A stretch of DNA of 64,000 nucleotides from Axinella damicornis (GCA_963931865.1 OZ007508.1:9174781-9238780); one strand, 5' to 3'. Counted from the stretch's first letter, positions 45,801-56,820 are shown. Translations and numbers: made by a program. Notes: generated by a model from the sequence alone, not told the origin.

Positions 45801-46985
45801 CCAGGCCGCGTGGGAGGAGAGAAAGCAGCCTGGTATCCACTGCTTGTGCATGCATGAGCATTACCAGAAGAACGTGGGAATTTGTAAATGGTGATACGTA
45901 TACATGTAGGTCCGATTCACTTCCGTATCATCGAAAAGAATCAAGTGAGAAAGCACCTTGTGCTTGTAAGTAAGCCTAGAAAGTTGCCACGCTGTCAGGA
46001 ACCTGCTTCCTAAGTGCCCTGAGTTTCCAATGTAGTAAACCCTATGGAAATTTGCCGTAAATAGCGGCGCTTGCGCGAGTAGTGGATACCAGGCCACTTT
46101 CTCTCCTCCCATGCGGCCTGGGAACGAGGCTAGGTATACAAGGACACGGCAGCCCTGGCATCCCCTTAATTGCATCCCGTGTGTCAGGACATGCTTGCCT
46201 GGACCTTCTAGGTTGGCCATGCATGTGGTGGCAGTTAGGTGTGTAACTTGACATACAATCATAACTCGGGATATATAGTCCATGGGTTCACTGGACATTG
46301 CTCGAGAAATATTACCAATGAGGCTAATAAGTATAGGTTATATCCCTGGCCAGTGGGATATAAGACCCGTTATATCCGGCAGGAGAGGTCAGTGTGTGAC
46401 TGGAGCCGAGGAAGTGCCGAGGGCGAAGCCCGAGGCGGAACGAAAGCACTGGCCTCTCCCCAGGGATGTAACGGGTCTTACATCCCGCTGGCCAGGGATA
46501 CAACTAACTTATACTATGCTTAGGCTATTCTAAGGTGAGTACACTGTGTACACAGATACTGTGGTGTAGGCACTCACCGATCAGTGGCAGAGGCACCCGT
46601 GATACTTGACTGCGGCAGCGGTAAAGGCACGAGCCCTTGGCTAGACTAACAAAGCTAGCTTTTCCCTTTCTCGTGCACGTGATCGCTTACAATATGCGCG
46701 CGCAGCCGGCCGCGGGATATATGACCCATTATTTCCCGCAAATACTGTAACCTGATTGGTTAGAATAGCCTATGTATAGTACAAAGTAGAGGTATTGAGC
46801 TAGACTTGTTTATCTTGCCGAAGTATTGATCTGAAGTTGTGAAGCAGTAATGATAGGATAACGTATGTCTGTTGTCCTGCACTTCTGTAGATGTCCCTGG
46901 GACAGAATTCAGAGTGGCCACCATAGCTGGTCCCCCAGAAGCATGCTAGCGTGCTAAAAAGATGGTGAAGGACATTGTGGCAGAG
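39883..46985 (+). CDS. KH-domain protein of the FUBP/KHSRP type, fragmentary
   Basis: FUBP proteins bind single-stranded nucleic acid through four KH domains. Exon 39883-39933 encodes NRVVQLIEQKELEVGPQ (end of one KH domain). Exon 40435-40485 encodes AKGMTGDFTRGMPQTIE. Exon 42909-43013 encodes VHVPKPLVGFVIGRNGE and, one base shifted, RNIQNTCGVRLQFQNG, the GxxG loop and next helix of a KH domain. Exon 46891-46985 encodes DVPGTEFRVATIAGPPEAC, an in-frame TAG, then RAKKMVKDIVAE. The first three exons are phase-compatible. The frameshift and the TAG mean this copy, as read, cannot make the protein. Other KH domains are not in the window. Intron 43014-46890 holds an inverted minisatellite array and MITEs. 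Confidence 0.68.
40568..40790. repeat. 34-bp minisatellite, about six and a half copies
   Basis: The unit is ggccagtattgtgtcagaca followed by agtataactcaggt. Most copies are identical and one is variant (tgtaaacttgtattactcaggt). It lies in an intron of the KH-domain gene. Confidence 0.9.
41528..41995. mobile_element. 468-bp MITE with TA-flanked inverted ends
   Basis: Left ATTACCGTACTCGCG then caaaagtccgccca, matched on the right by tgggcggactttcgcgagag then tacggtaat. With TA as target duplication the ends are CCGTACTCGCG. A subterminal gggtgggtgctcttt motif occurs at both ends in inverted and direct form. It lies in the KH-gene intron. Confidence 0.75.
43096..43197. repeat. Inverted repeat with tRNA B-box-like sequence on both arms
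   Basis: aacagctgggattcaaaccg and gggttcgaatcccagctgtt are imperfect reverse complements about 95 bp apart. ggttcgaatcc is the classic tRNA T-arm/B-box sequence. I could not fold a full cloverleaf, so this is a tRNA-derived or chance palindrome, not a tRNA call. Confidence 0.5.
43660..45780. repeat. Inverted minisatellite array, 79-bp unit
   Basis: About eleven units (core ggtatctccggtgtacgggg then atactcagacacaggggt) run forward from about 44165 to 45000. About six run in reverse from about 43670 to 44137. The two arrays meet near 44150. Two to three more forward units at 45600-45780 are split off by the MITE at 45004-45584. Long open frames on both strands arise from the repeat unit. It lies in an intron of the KH-domain gene. 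Confidence 0.9.
45004..45584. mobile_element. 581-bp double-hairpin MITE inserted in the minisatellite
   Basis: TAGCCTCGTTCCCAGGCCC to GGGCCTGGGAATGAGGCTA, each end a hairpin. It is flanked by a 10-bp duplication of the minisatellite itself, GGGGTGGTGG (44994-45003, 45585-45594). Confidence 0.88.
45790..46132. mobile_element. 343-bp double-hairpin MITE
   Basis: TAGCCTCGTTCCCAGGCCGC opens the left hairpin, which closes gcctggtatccact. The right hairpin is agtggataccaggc to ggcctgggaacgaggcta. Flanks ggtacacta and ggtatacaa match at 7 of 9 positions. Confidence 0.78.
46337..46501. mobile_element. 165-bp MITE with about 30-bp inverted ends
   Basis: tatccctggccagtgggata then taagacccgtta on the left is matched by taacgggtcttacatcccgc then tggccagggata on the right. 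A related half copy (gggatatatgacccattat) occurs at 46714-46733. Confidence 0.75.
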
Positions 46986-47004
46986 GTAAGTCTTAATGAC
47001 ATTT

Positions 47005-47565
47005 TAATTTGGCGATTTGGCGGTGCAGGAAAAAATCGCCAAATTAAATTCCGCCAATATTAAACCCCACCCCAGCCGGCCAGCCGCTCGGGTATGCATG
47101 CGCACATTAGGAATGCACATACATACGTATGGTAGCGCTGTACCAGTATTTCAGAAAAGATTCAGCTGCTGTATACTCCCAAGAGAACGCAACATTGGGA
47201 ATTCCTCTCTCTCCGAGAAGGAACTACAAGCCGTTAACGAGAGACTTGAGAGTGTGGCCAATGATTGCGCTCAAGCACATCACCGCCACAGTGCACTGAT
47301 TCAGTCGCTGCTCTCAGACGGTGGGACTCTACACTGTATGGAAAACATGATGGCCTCTGACACATCCCTCTACTTTGAAGGTCTCCATGGTTATCTGGTA
47401 ACTAACTGGTCGCACTCGATCGATACATGTGCAGTTCACACTGTACTGACTGTACTGAGCGCCTAGCGCCAGCGCCTCACGCTGAGGCTTACGTTACGTC
47501 ATTTGTGTCGAGGATCGAAATCGCCAACTTTAATGCCCGCCAAATTTTCCCGCTATACGGTATAA
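47005..47565. mobile_element. Possible degraded MITE with ggcgatttggcgg ends
   Basis: taatttggcgatttggcgg is followed at once by its inverted copy (cgccaaattaaattccgcc). At 47518-47560, aaatcgccaactttaatgcccgcc and the motif cccgctatacggtat occur. The latter also appears at 12750-12765. The boundaries are uncertain. Confidence 0.4.
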
Positions 47566-47938
47566 AAGCCACGTATGAATGATCGAAAGCAGCCTGATAG
47601 CACATAATTCTATTGCTGCTGAGGATATGTCAGTTGGCATCTGTGCAAGTACTTGATGTGTGGTGAAATTTGTTACTTACCGGTCCTCAGCCTGCCATAT
47701 CTGCAAGCTGGTGATAGTGTCTGCTGCCCTATGAGTGTGCCTTCACTGTATCTTAGTAGTCCAACTGCAGACTTCAGCAGACAGTCTTTAATATTCATCT
47801 CGGCTGATTAGAATGCCAATGTTTCATTGTTCAAGGAGGGACGAAATCCTAGCGAGGCGAAGTAAGAGAGGGAGGCAGGAGTTGCCTTGCATATGTAACA
47901 CTTCTTCAATAGGGGGTAGCAAAGATGGGCCCACTTAA

Positions 47939-50900
47939 CTCTTTGCACGCCGTCATCGTGTGTCACGCGTTACTTCCTACGCTTAATTATTTTACCACGT
48001 GCATTCCTATGGCGTTCTGCCTGAAGGGCAGAGAAGAATTTTGCAAAAGTGTCCATTCTTTTGCTTGAATTGGAGAACTATCGTGTGCCAAATGAAAAGG
48101 AGAAGTCTTTGAAGTATCTCACGGTGACTAGAAACGGAGGGCGTTGGTTGCTAAAGACGCAACAGTCAATCAGTAAGTTATCATAGCGTAGTGTGTTCTC
48201 AGCTCTAGGTTCTAGCCAGATCTACAGTGGGGAAATGCATGCTGTGAGTTACCTTAGCTGTTGGGAGGCCTTTGTGTAGTGTAGAAAAGAGATATATGAC
48301 CTGAGTGCGCGCCGAAGACGCACGGAGCGCTCTACCTGGGGAGGGGTACTCGGGTAGCGTATGTATAGGTTTGCTGGCATTGTAGCTATAGTGCTATCAT
48401 TGACAGGACAGGGTGAGTCTGTTGTTGATATAGTATGAAGTAAAAGGGTCTGAACTTAGAGTTTGTATCTATGTAGTGTGTGGAAACGCTCAAAACAAGT
48501 GGTAGGATGAAGTGACGGTTTGTCGGGACAGGTCTTGCAAAAATATGTTGTGGTGTGTCGCTGTCCACGCTCCCTATCACTACAGACTACACAGTCATGT
48601 CTGCTTTCTCTCTGTTCAAGCAGATGAAGCTTCCTGTCCAAACGCACAAGACTGGGTTGCGATCGAGGTCTTCCAATTGCAGTGCACCGTCTTTGTTGCA
48701 GATACTCCGTTGCGAGACTTTCAACAAGGGAACGTCGAAAATCCAGGTGGGACCGTTTCTTGTGTGTTACTTCACGATAAAGGATATAGCTGTTGACTGT
48801 AGATACCTCGAGCAGGTAAAAGAATAGTTTCCTCCACCATTTGCGAGTTCTTCTCACGAAGGGATAGGTCACACTGTACTGGTCACTTCTGTCTACTGCA
48901 TTCATGTTGTGATTGTAGTCATCAACACACTCAGGCTTGAGCATTCGCTGAGTGTTGTGCATTGCATTTACTTCAACCATTTTGCTGAACTAGATGAGCT
49001 GATCATTACGAGGGATTTCTTCTTTCCTTTAGCTCTCCATCCTGTCACCATCAGTTTCCCACTCCTAAATGCCAAACGTTCGCCCTCATTGAATGAGAAC
49101 GACTTATCTCTGATTTCATCTGGGAGATCAGTGCGATTTTTCGTGATTGTCCCAGTGAAGCTGGTGTTGTGGGAAGCCAGTGTCTGAGTCAGAGGTACGC
49201 TTGAATAGTAACGATCAGTGTAGAGATGGTGGTTACGATCGAGGTAGTGCCGCATAAGGTGCGTGACTACCCGATCAGGCTGTGGGAGTGATTCAAATCC
49301 TGCGTTAGCTTCGGCTAGTGTCTCGGCACCTGTGTACACTAACGTTTCAAGTAGATACCCATTCTTGGAATCAGCCAGGTTGAATGCTTTGATCCCCCAT
49401 TTAACTGGTTTTTTTGGAGCATACTGTTTGGCACCAAAGCGACCCCGAAACCCAATTATTGTTTCGTCTATTGCTAGCTTCTCAGATGGATAGTAGTGCT
49501 TCCTAAACTTCGGTACAAGCAACTCCAATAGCTGCTTGATTTTATCGATCTTTTGTGTAGGCAAGGAGGGATCAGCATGGCTGACATGTAGAAGCCAAAA
49601 GATTTCTTGGAATCGATTTCGTGGCATTAGCTGTCTAGAGAAAGGAACCTCACTGACCCATGACGTTTTCCAATAGGACTCCAGCTCGGGAAGCTTGATA
49701 ATGCCCATGTTGATCACTGCTGAAAGAAAGCCTTTCATTTCCCACTTCGTCACAGCTCTCCATTTTCGCAAGCGGCTGTGAGGTCCTAGTTTATCCAAGC
49801 GTAGCAGTGTTTGGATTCTCTCATCAGCATAGCTGTGTGTGTGTGTATGTGTACGTGGTGAATGTGTATGTCATAATTCAGCATACTTGTTTACATATTC
49901 TCCTCTTACCGATTGGTTTCTTGTACCAGCAACTCAAGGACACTGTCATCAAAAAAGAGATAAAAGAAGTCGATTGGCGTGGATTCAGGACCAACAGTCA
50001 CAAGTGGGCCGTGTGTCTCGGTGAATGGAGGCAGTGTAGGTGCTACATCTGTGGCTGAATCTGCTGGCTGCCATGGTAAGCTGCTGGAGTTGCCTGGTTT
50101 TGTGAGAAAATGTGATTATATGTAACTAACTGCTGGGTCTGTAATTATCCCTCCCATGCTGTTGTGAATGTTCAGTATTTACCATGATTTGTGCTACCTC
50201 CCCTGTTGCCTCTGCATCTTCCCCTTCCCCTGCCTCGTCCTCGACCTGAGCCTCGTCCTCGACCTGACCCTGAGCGTCGACCTTGTCCTTGGCCTCTCCC
50301 TCTCCCTCTTTCACTCCCTCCTCCACTCCCTCCACAGGGCCTCAGTAGTGGTGATCTACTTCTACTTCAGTCACTGCTGGATGGTCCAGGATCAGTGAGG
50401 CTGGTACCATGCCACTGATCACCATCAGAATCAGGTTCCCCATCGCTTCCTCTGTGGAAAGGGTCTTCATCAATATCTGGTTGTGAGAAAAGATGTGATT
50501 ACATAATTATGGCGAACTGTTGCTACGTTTCTGTAATTTACCCCATGCTGCTGTTGGTAATGATTGCTTTTCCTTTACCTTCCTATATGCTGCCTCCCCT
50601 GCTGCTTCTGAGTCCCCTGCTTCGTTCTTGTCCTCCTCTCCCTCTCCCTGTCCCTCTCCCTGTCCCTCTCCCTCCCACTGTCCTCGGTAGTGGTGATCTA
50701 CTTCTACTTCGGTCACTATGGGATGGTTCAGGATCAGTGGGGCTGATACCGTGCTGTGGCTCACCATCAGAATCAGACTCCCATCCATTGCAATCAGACT
50801 CCTCATCACTCTCTTTTGGGAGAGGGAAGGATGGGTCTTCTTCAATGTCACTCTCTCCCCCAGAGTCAAAGTCATCTCCAAAGATTGCATCCAGAGCCTC

Positions 50901-51180
50901 TTCAGTAGTTTAGACAGCCATGCACACACTAGTAAAAATGTATTCCAAACTTGATTGTTTATTACTGCACTGAAGCCGTATGCTGCAGCTGCGGCGAACT
51001 ACTTATGTGGCGCCTGCGCAAGTAAGTAGTAGTGTGGGGCGTGGGTCGTAGTGTGTGGGGAAGCCCCTCCTTATTTATGTACGGGTGAAGTCTGAGAAGA
51101 CGGACGGCACATAAATGTGCCCGCGGCGTAGCGCGTTACTATATCGCGGGCACATAAATGTGCCCGTGGCGTGCAAAGAG
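47939..51180 (-). mobile_element. piggyBac transposon, autonomous type but damaged
   Basis: TTAA duplications lie at 47935-47938 and 51181-51184. The terminal inverted repeat is CTCTTTGCACGCC at both ends (47939-47951 and 51168-51180). The right subterminal region has two gcgggcacataaatgtgccc palindromes. Total length is 3,242 bp. It carries a minus-strand transposase gene. It lies downstream of the last KH-gene exon. Confidence 0.92.
48456..50929 (-). pseudogene. piggyBac transposase gene with one frameshift
   Basis: Transcribed leftward. An acidic and arginine-rich N-terminal part is read from about 50,900 (EEALDAIFGDDFDSGGE, then DRSRSRSPLPRTVGGRGTGR). A diverged second copy of that exon lies at about 50460-50190 and contains a stop. 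Exon about 50061-49910 ends LELLVQETNR and joins in phase to exon 49832-48456, which starts YADERIQTLL. Catalytic aspartates lie in AIDETIIGFRGR, HHLYTDRYYSS and MNAVDRSDQ. A cysteine-rich C-terminal finger follows (CVVCSDRERG, then FCKTCPDKPS, and later Cys/His). At about 48980 one A appears missing from a run of four, splitting the frame between SSSSSAK and MVEVNAMHN. One-base repair is a reading of the alignment, not seen in the sequence. Confidence 0.85.
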
Positions 51181-51184
51181 TTAA

Positions 51185-53325
51185 TGGAGCCCTGCCTGCT
51201 CACAATTTCCTGGTCGGTAGCATGTGGTAGATTCATGCTCTAAGCGTCTTTTTGTCGTAATTTGTGCCTCTAAGTTTGAGTGCCAGTATCAAGCTGTTTG
51301 TACGCAGAAGATCATATGTGGCCTGAGAATGGAGCCATGTACATTGTCTGGGTAACTGTCTGTTTTGCTTTTTTTGTTTCCAGAGAGGTGTGCAGGACTT
51401 CGATTCAGTTGCCTATCCCTCGGTTTGTTGCTATGACATTATTAGTGCACTTTCCTGTGCATGGCATGAAGGAGTTGTAGAATAGTACCATTCTGTGTAC
51501 ATGATCTGCTCCCTAGTCAGTTGTCAGCTCAGCTGCAATGCACCAGCGAGCAACAAGCTACATATTCAAGTGCCTAAGTCAAAATCAACAGATAGGTAGA
51601 TCCTTTCCGTGGGATAGATCATAGTGTACAGACATTCCATGCATTTTGTACTTGATGGTAGGTTTAAAGTCTACATAAGCCATGACAAACGCTGTCAGAG
51701 GAACTGAGCATTAAGGTAGGGTTATACCATTACCGTTAGGGTACCTTTAACCGTCGGGGCCGGCCCCGACGGTTAAAGGTACCCTAACGGTAATGGTATA
51801 ATCCCCGGTTACATGACACTCTTGCACACGGCCGTATAGACTGTGTGCTGGCGTGGGTGTAGCTCCGTGTACAGGAAAGTATACGATTTCCACATACCCG
51901 CTGCAGTTTTGTAGGGCACTAGAATTGCATTAACATAAACGTTGACCTCTAATTTACTTCTGTTGACAGTGTTGTCTTGTACAACTTTATTTCAACTGTA
52001 CAGACTGTCAAGCCTTGGTTGTAGAACAATTGGAATGGTGTCCGACGATTGAAGTGTACAGTCCAGTGGAGTCCAATACAGAGGTCGCCCTTCCAACATT
52101 GATGATCTGGTAGCATTCCTTGGCTATTAGAGCAATTTGTGGCGTAACCTAGCCAGTAAACTTGACATTCATTTTGCTTTTTATTCACTGCCTCGTGAAA
52201 ATAAGCACGCAAAGTACTAGTTATCTAGATATCGCATTGTCTGCTTGATGGTGTCCGAAAATAGATCAGCTAATCTACTGGATATTGGGCTGGGTAATGG
52301 GTGTTACAATAGTCATCAAGGGTGCAAGGGAGCACTAGTTATCTGTTGTCTCACTCCAGAAAATAAAAATGGCTCTTTTGTGAACTGAATTGCTCGTTTT
52401 GGGAGGGGTATTCGCCGTGCACATGCATGAGTGATGACTAGCCTTGTTCCCAGGTTGCCGTGCATTATTGAAACACAGGAGTTGTTTATGTCTACAAGGG
52501 GAACGAATGCAAATGGTACGTCCCCATAACAACTTGGCCGTATCCCATCTGTACCCATAGAAACACATCCATGCCATCACATACATGCTGTATTGATGTT
52601 AGTTGTTACACTAATCCTGGCTGTCGACCTTACTGAGGGCGTACAGCACGGTCTGGTTGAACAGAGCTGTGTCTAGAATCCACTTTGGAAAGGCACCTTA
52701 AGGCAAAAGCAGCGTATCGCCATCACAGACTTGGAACCATCTGTCTCTGCATGATGTAGCTGCAGTTGTATATTTCACCCACCGAATATTTCTCCGTGTT
52801 ATTTTCAGCTTACATATCCCAGAAGAATGTGAAGGAGCTGCTCGTGCGTACACGAACAGTGAATACCAGGTGCTCTTCTCCCCGTACCGATCGCCTGGGA
52901 ACAAAACTGATTCATGGCAGAATGAGTAATGCTTTCCAATTCTCACAGAGTTAGAATCAAGGCTCAAAATAGAGCATCACAATGTCGTGTAGCAAATATC
53001 CACACACTATCCAATTGTAAATCACCTCCAAATGCTCGATTAAGAGCTCCACTCGCCCCTCCCAACCTGTTTTCAAGGATCTTCAACTGTGATGATTTCA
53101 TTGGTGCTAGCTCAGTGTTCTAGCTATAGGAGTACACACTGTATTCTTGTAGACTTCCTCTGATGTGGTATAAAGAATGTGCAAAATATGCTTTGATCTT
53201 GGGCCCAGCACCACTGTATAGAAGTGTTTCTGGCTAGAACGCCTGGTTATAATGTTGAATACTGTTTCAGCCCGAAGGTGTTGTACATGTAGGGTAATTG
53301 TTCCTATTTCTCTTTCCTTTCTCAG
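51185..53325. other. Intergenic, with one perfect palindrome
   Basis: No exon is supported. The stretch holds the 80-bp palindrome at 51722-51801. It also has an unpaired left end of the TAGCCTCG family at 52439 (tagccttgttcccagg), with a possible right end gcctgggaacaaaac at 52890-52905. The expected first exon of TRAPPC2 was looked for here and not found. Confidence 0.4.
51722..51801. repeat. Perfect 80-bp palindrome
   Basis: From ttataccattaccgttaggg to its exact reverse complement, with centre ggggccggcccc at 51762 and no spacer. TA at both outer edges could be a target duplication of a foldback element. Confidence 0.92.
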
Positions 53326-54454
53326 ACTGACGACAGGAGACACTTGAATCAGTTTGTGGCCCACGCAGCTCTCGATTTAGTAGATGAAGCAAAATGGCAG
53401 ACAGGAAACTTGTGAGTTGTACGTACTTATACATGTACTTGACTTGTAGCATGTTGCCTTTCCCACTAGAGTCTTTGGATATTGATTCATTTTAAACAAC
53501 CAGAGCAGCCTCGTTCCCTGTCCCCGTTCGACGTTCATTGCTTGCAGTACTGTAAGGCGGGGATGACCTTGTACATAATATCATATGAGCGTCACATAAT
53601 CGACAAATGGTAGTCATACACACATAACACACACACCAAGCATGTGAACATGTGCTGTAGTTGGTTGAACAACACATGAAAAGTTTTTTGGTCAGAAAAT
53701 GTTTTATGACAGTCGCCCCCCCCACTGGCTCGATATATGTGCCTCCGCGCTTCTTCTTGTTCTAATCAAACCATCTCTAGTCACTCACATGAGATTATGT
53801 ACCAGGTCTCCCCACTTTTCCATACTGCAAGAGAACGAGTCTACCACCGGACAAGGATTCAACATGTGTTTGTACTCGTTTGTGGTACTGTAGAGGCCTA
53901 TAGTGGTGTCTGCGGTCTCCTCACTCCAGGTACCTGAAGACTGTGGACAGATTCAATGACCTTACTGTAACTGGCTTTGTCACAGCAAGCCGTATCCTTG
54001 ACAACCATAAGTCATGATAACAGGTTGATATGAGGCATGAAATGTGATGGATTACCCCACTGTATAACAGAATTATGTGTAGCCTCATTCCCAGGTGTTC
54101 ATCAATATGTGTTGCAATATACAAATACATGTGTGTGTGTGTGTGGGGTGGGGGGGGGGGGGGGGGGGGGGGGGATGTCAGGTGGTCAGAGCTGTAAATT
54201 TTTGCATCGACCCGGCCTTCTGAAAGATGAGCAGTATCGATTGTGCCTTATGTACGCTTTGCCCTCCAGCCTTTCAAACATTACAGAAAAGGGCTTTGAG
54301 ATCCTTTGTCAGGCCCCCACCCCCAGTTTCTACCCTATGCCTATATGATGTCACACATGTGACCAGATCTCCATGGCATTCCCCCTCTGTATTCGTATAC
54401 CATACTGCAAACGATGGAGGATGGAGGTTGGAATTGCCTGAGAGCAAGGCTGGT

Positions 54455-54491
<37 letters not shown>

Positions 54492-55916
54492 GCGTGTGCG
54501 TGTGTGTGCGCGTGCGCGTGCGCGTGCGTGCGTGTGCGTGCGTGCGCGTGCGTGTGTGCGTGTGTGTGTATGGGAGTGTGTGTTCACCCCTTGACAGCAT
54601 GCAGATATGCGGTTCTTGCTTGTTCATGACAGCATACGCACACGGCAGAGAGCTGGAAGGGATTCTTCTCAGAAATGTACGAGCTCTTTGTGAAGGTGAG
54701 TAAACAGACTTAATATTTGGGTGAAGAGGAAGTGATGTTGGTACTCATTAGTCTGTTCAGTTCAACTCCACTCCCAAGTTGAGATAATAGCATAAACAGA
54801 ACAGTTGTAGCCTCGTTCCCAGGTCATTCCCCACCGCCAGTTTGAAATACCGCGGGGGAAGGCCTGGGAGATCTTGTTACGTGCGATGATGTCAGGTAGA
54901 CAGATGGTAGACACACGGGGGGTGGGGCTCAACTGTTGTTTCACGTCGATCCGTCCCCAGCATTGTGAACAACAAAAGATATGAATTGTCTGCCTTGCGA
55001 ACGTTCTGACATCCAGCCTTTGGACAGACAGTGCAAGACACGATGTCAAGATACTTTGTTGGGTACCGCCCTCCGTGTGTCTACCATGTGTCTACCTGAT
55101 AGCACCACACATGACCAGATCTCCCAGGCTTCCCCCGCCGTGTTTCATATATACTGGAAGCAACCAAATACTGGCGGTGAGGATGGCCTGGGAAGGAGGC
55201 TAGAATAGTTGTCATTCATTGCTTAGACGAAGATAAGACCTCCTTTCTGCCTTGCGCTGAATGGGCGGTACCGTAAAAGTAGCCTCCAGGGTTAGGTTTA
55301 GTACTCACACAGAGGAGTTTGGACACATTTTCTGCGCACATGGCTATACTACTGACATGGCCTCCCTGGGACCGAAGGTAAACCTATACTGCCAACACGA
55401 AGTAAAGCAACAGTTGGGGAGTTTGAAATGCTTGAAGACGCTTCAGGTTGGGCAGACTACCAGGAGTGCCTTGTAGCACTGGCTTCTCTGCCATCCTGCG
55501 CGGCTGATCCTTCAAGAGGCTGTACAGCCTAAGTGACCCATGGGGTTGAATGGGGACGACAGCATACCGGGTATTTGGAATCTACTCCACTGGAGCTTTC
55601 GAATGAATTCAATTTTGTTGAGTCTACCAAGAACACACTTCAGGTCAGAAAACCCCATATGAATTCATATACACACATAGTTGTGGCACATGACCATGTC
55701 CAACCTCCTCTGGCACGTACAGTGCAGTACTGCCCATGAATTAGCGTTGTTTTAGTAAATACCCTTTAATATGGCCTTTTCACTTCTAGTTAAATCAACA
55801 TATTGAAAACTATAACCATTTGGTTCACTGGAACAACTAAAACTATAATGAAAACATCGAATTTTGCTTTTACATGGCATTGTAATTCGTTTCAAACATG
55901 ACGCACACACATCCAT

Positions 55917-55951
<35 letters not shown>

Positions 55952-56046
55952 CATTGCTCAACCCATTTAATATACCAAACACACCTGTCACATCCAGCAA
56001 CTTCAGAAAGAAAGCCCAGCTGGTAGCCAAGAAGGACCTCAGCTAG
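53326..56046 (+). CDS. TRAPPC2: TRAPPC2 (sedlin), lacking first exon
   Basis: TRAPPC2 is a longin-fold subunit of the TRAPP tethering complexes at ER-Golgi membranes. Exons: 53326-53411 ([20 protein letters not shown]), 53930-53984 ([18 protein letters not shown]), 54598-54695 ([11 protein letters not shown], then out of frame [16 protein letters not shown]) and 55951-56046 ([20 protein letters not shown] ending TAG). Together they cover roughly residues 35 to the end of a 140-residue protein. Exon 53930-53984 keeps frame only with a GC donor (ACA then gcaagc). The third exon is 98 nt where 99 would keep phase, so one base is missing. The expected N-terminus (FYFVIVG-type strand) is not found upstream. 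The last acceptor follows a (CA)n tract. Confidence 0.88.
54143..54175. repeat. Poly-G tract
   Basis: About 30 G after a short gt repeat, in a TRAPPC2 intron. Confidence 0.8.
54455..54575. repeat. (GT)n / (GCGT)n microsatellite
   Basis: gt repeats grade into gcgtgcgtgt. It lies just before the third recognised TRAPPC2 exon. HTHTRT/VCVCVR open frames here are artefacts. Confidence 0.9.
54808..55202. mobile_element. 395-bp double-hairpin MITE in a TRAPPC2 intron
   Basis: TAGCCTCGTTCCCAGGTCAT with hairpin to ggcctgggagatct on the left. On the right, agatctcccaggcttccccc to ggcctgggaaggaggcta. Flanks gaacagttg and gaatagttg are an 8-of-9 duplication. Inner arms also pair (ggtagacacacggggggt with accgccctccgtgtgtctacc). 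Confidence 0.82.
55911..55950. repeat. (CA)n microsatellite at an acceptor
   Basis: The ca repeat runs directly into the acag acceptor of the last TRAPPC2 exon. Confidence 0.85.
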
Positions 56047-56737
56047 CAGAAAGTAAATATCAGTGCTCATGTACGTGCTTGTGCTTGTTCTTGTTACCGT
56101 CTGCACAACAATTGTGGATTACAGTTGGACTGATCATGACTATAAAACTTAAATGGCCTTCTCGGTGAACACTAAGGTTTGGAAGGAAATTAATGTGGCA
56201 AGTGTGCAGCAGCTGTAACAACTGTTACGTTTGGTCAGCCATACATTTGACTTTTTGAGGGCTCTTGAGCCCCTCTGTTTTGTTGGTAAGGATTGCCAGG
56301 CCATGGGTTCAAATCCTGTACCATGTGAGCTATATGGGATATCAGTAAGGAAGCTGGATGGAATATCCATGGGAGCATTGTTTGACATGTATGGGATTTG
56401 TGTACAGCTAGTGGGTCCACATGAATAGAATTACCTGCATGCATGCATGCATGTAACCGTGTTCCCGGGTGCTCAGTATGGGAATGATCTCAATAGGGAA
56501 TCACGTGCCAAATTTACTGCTATACACACTCACATGCAGCAATTATGTCTAACCATGCCACTCAATAGTTACACATACATGTATGTACACTCAAGATATT
56601 TAATGACAAAAATGGTATTAGCCATAATTATAGTGGTCTTTCTGAATATGGTAGCAAATGGTTAAAAAATTAGGATTATGCAGCTGTTCTCCAAGTTCTC
56701 CTACTGCAGTGAATTAAACCACTTTGACTGGCAACAG

Positions 56738-56820
56738 TAGACTCGTTCCCAGGCTCCTCCCCAGCTTTTTGTCCCATACTGTTTTTGTACAGTATGCGAC
56801 AAAAGCTGGGAACAAGGCTA
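56738..56820. mobile_element. 83-bp TAGCCTCG-family MITE variant
   Basis: tagactcgttcccaggctcc to agctgggaacaaggcta. Flanks tggcaacag and aggcaacac match at 7 of 9 positions. Confidence 0.7.

Noticed and set aside
52805..52868. Splice-bounded stretch AYISQKNVKELLVRTRTVNT as a first TRAPPC2 exon
   Set aside because: It does not resemble the TRAPPC2 N-terminus, and its donor lies in possible MITE-end sequence.
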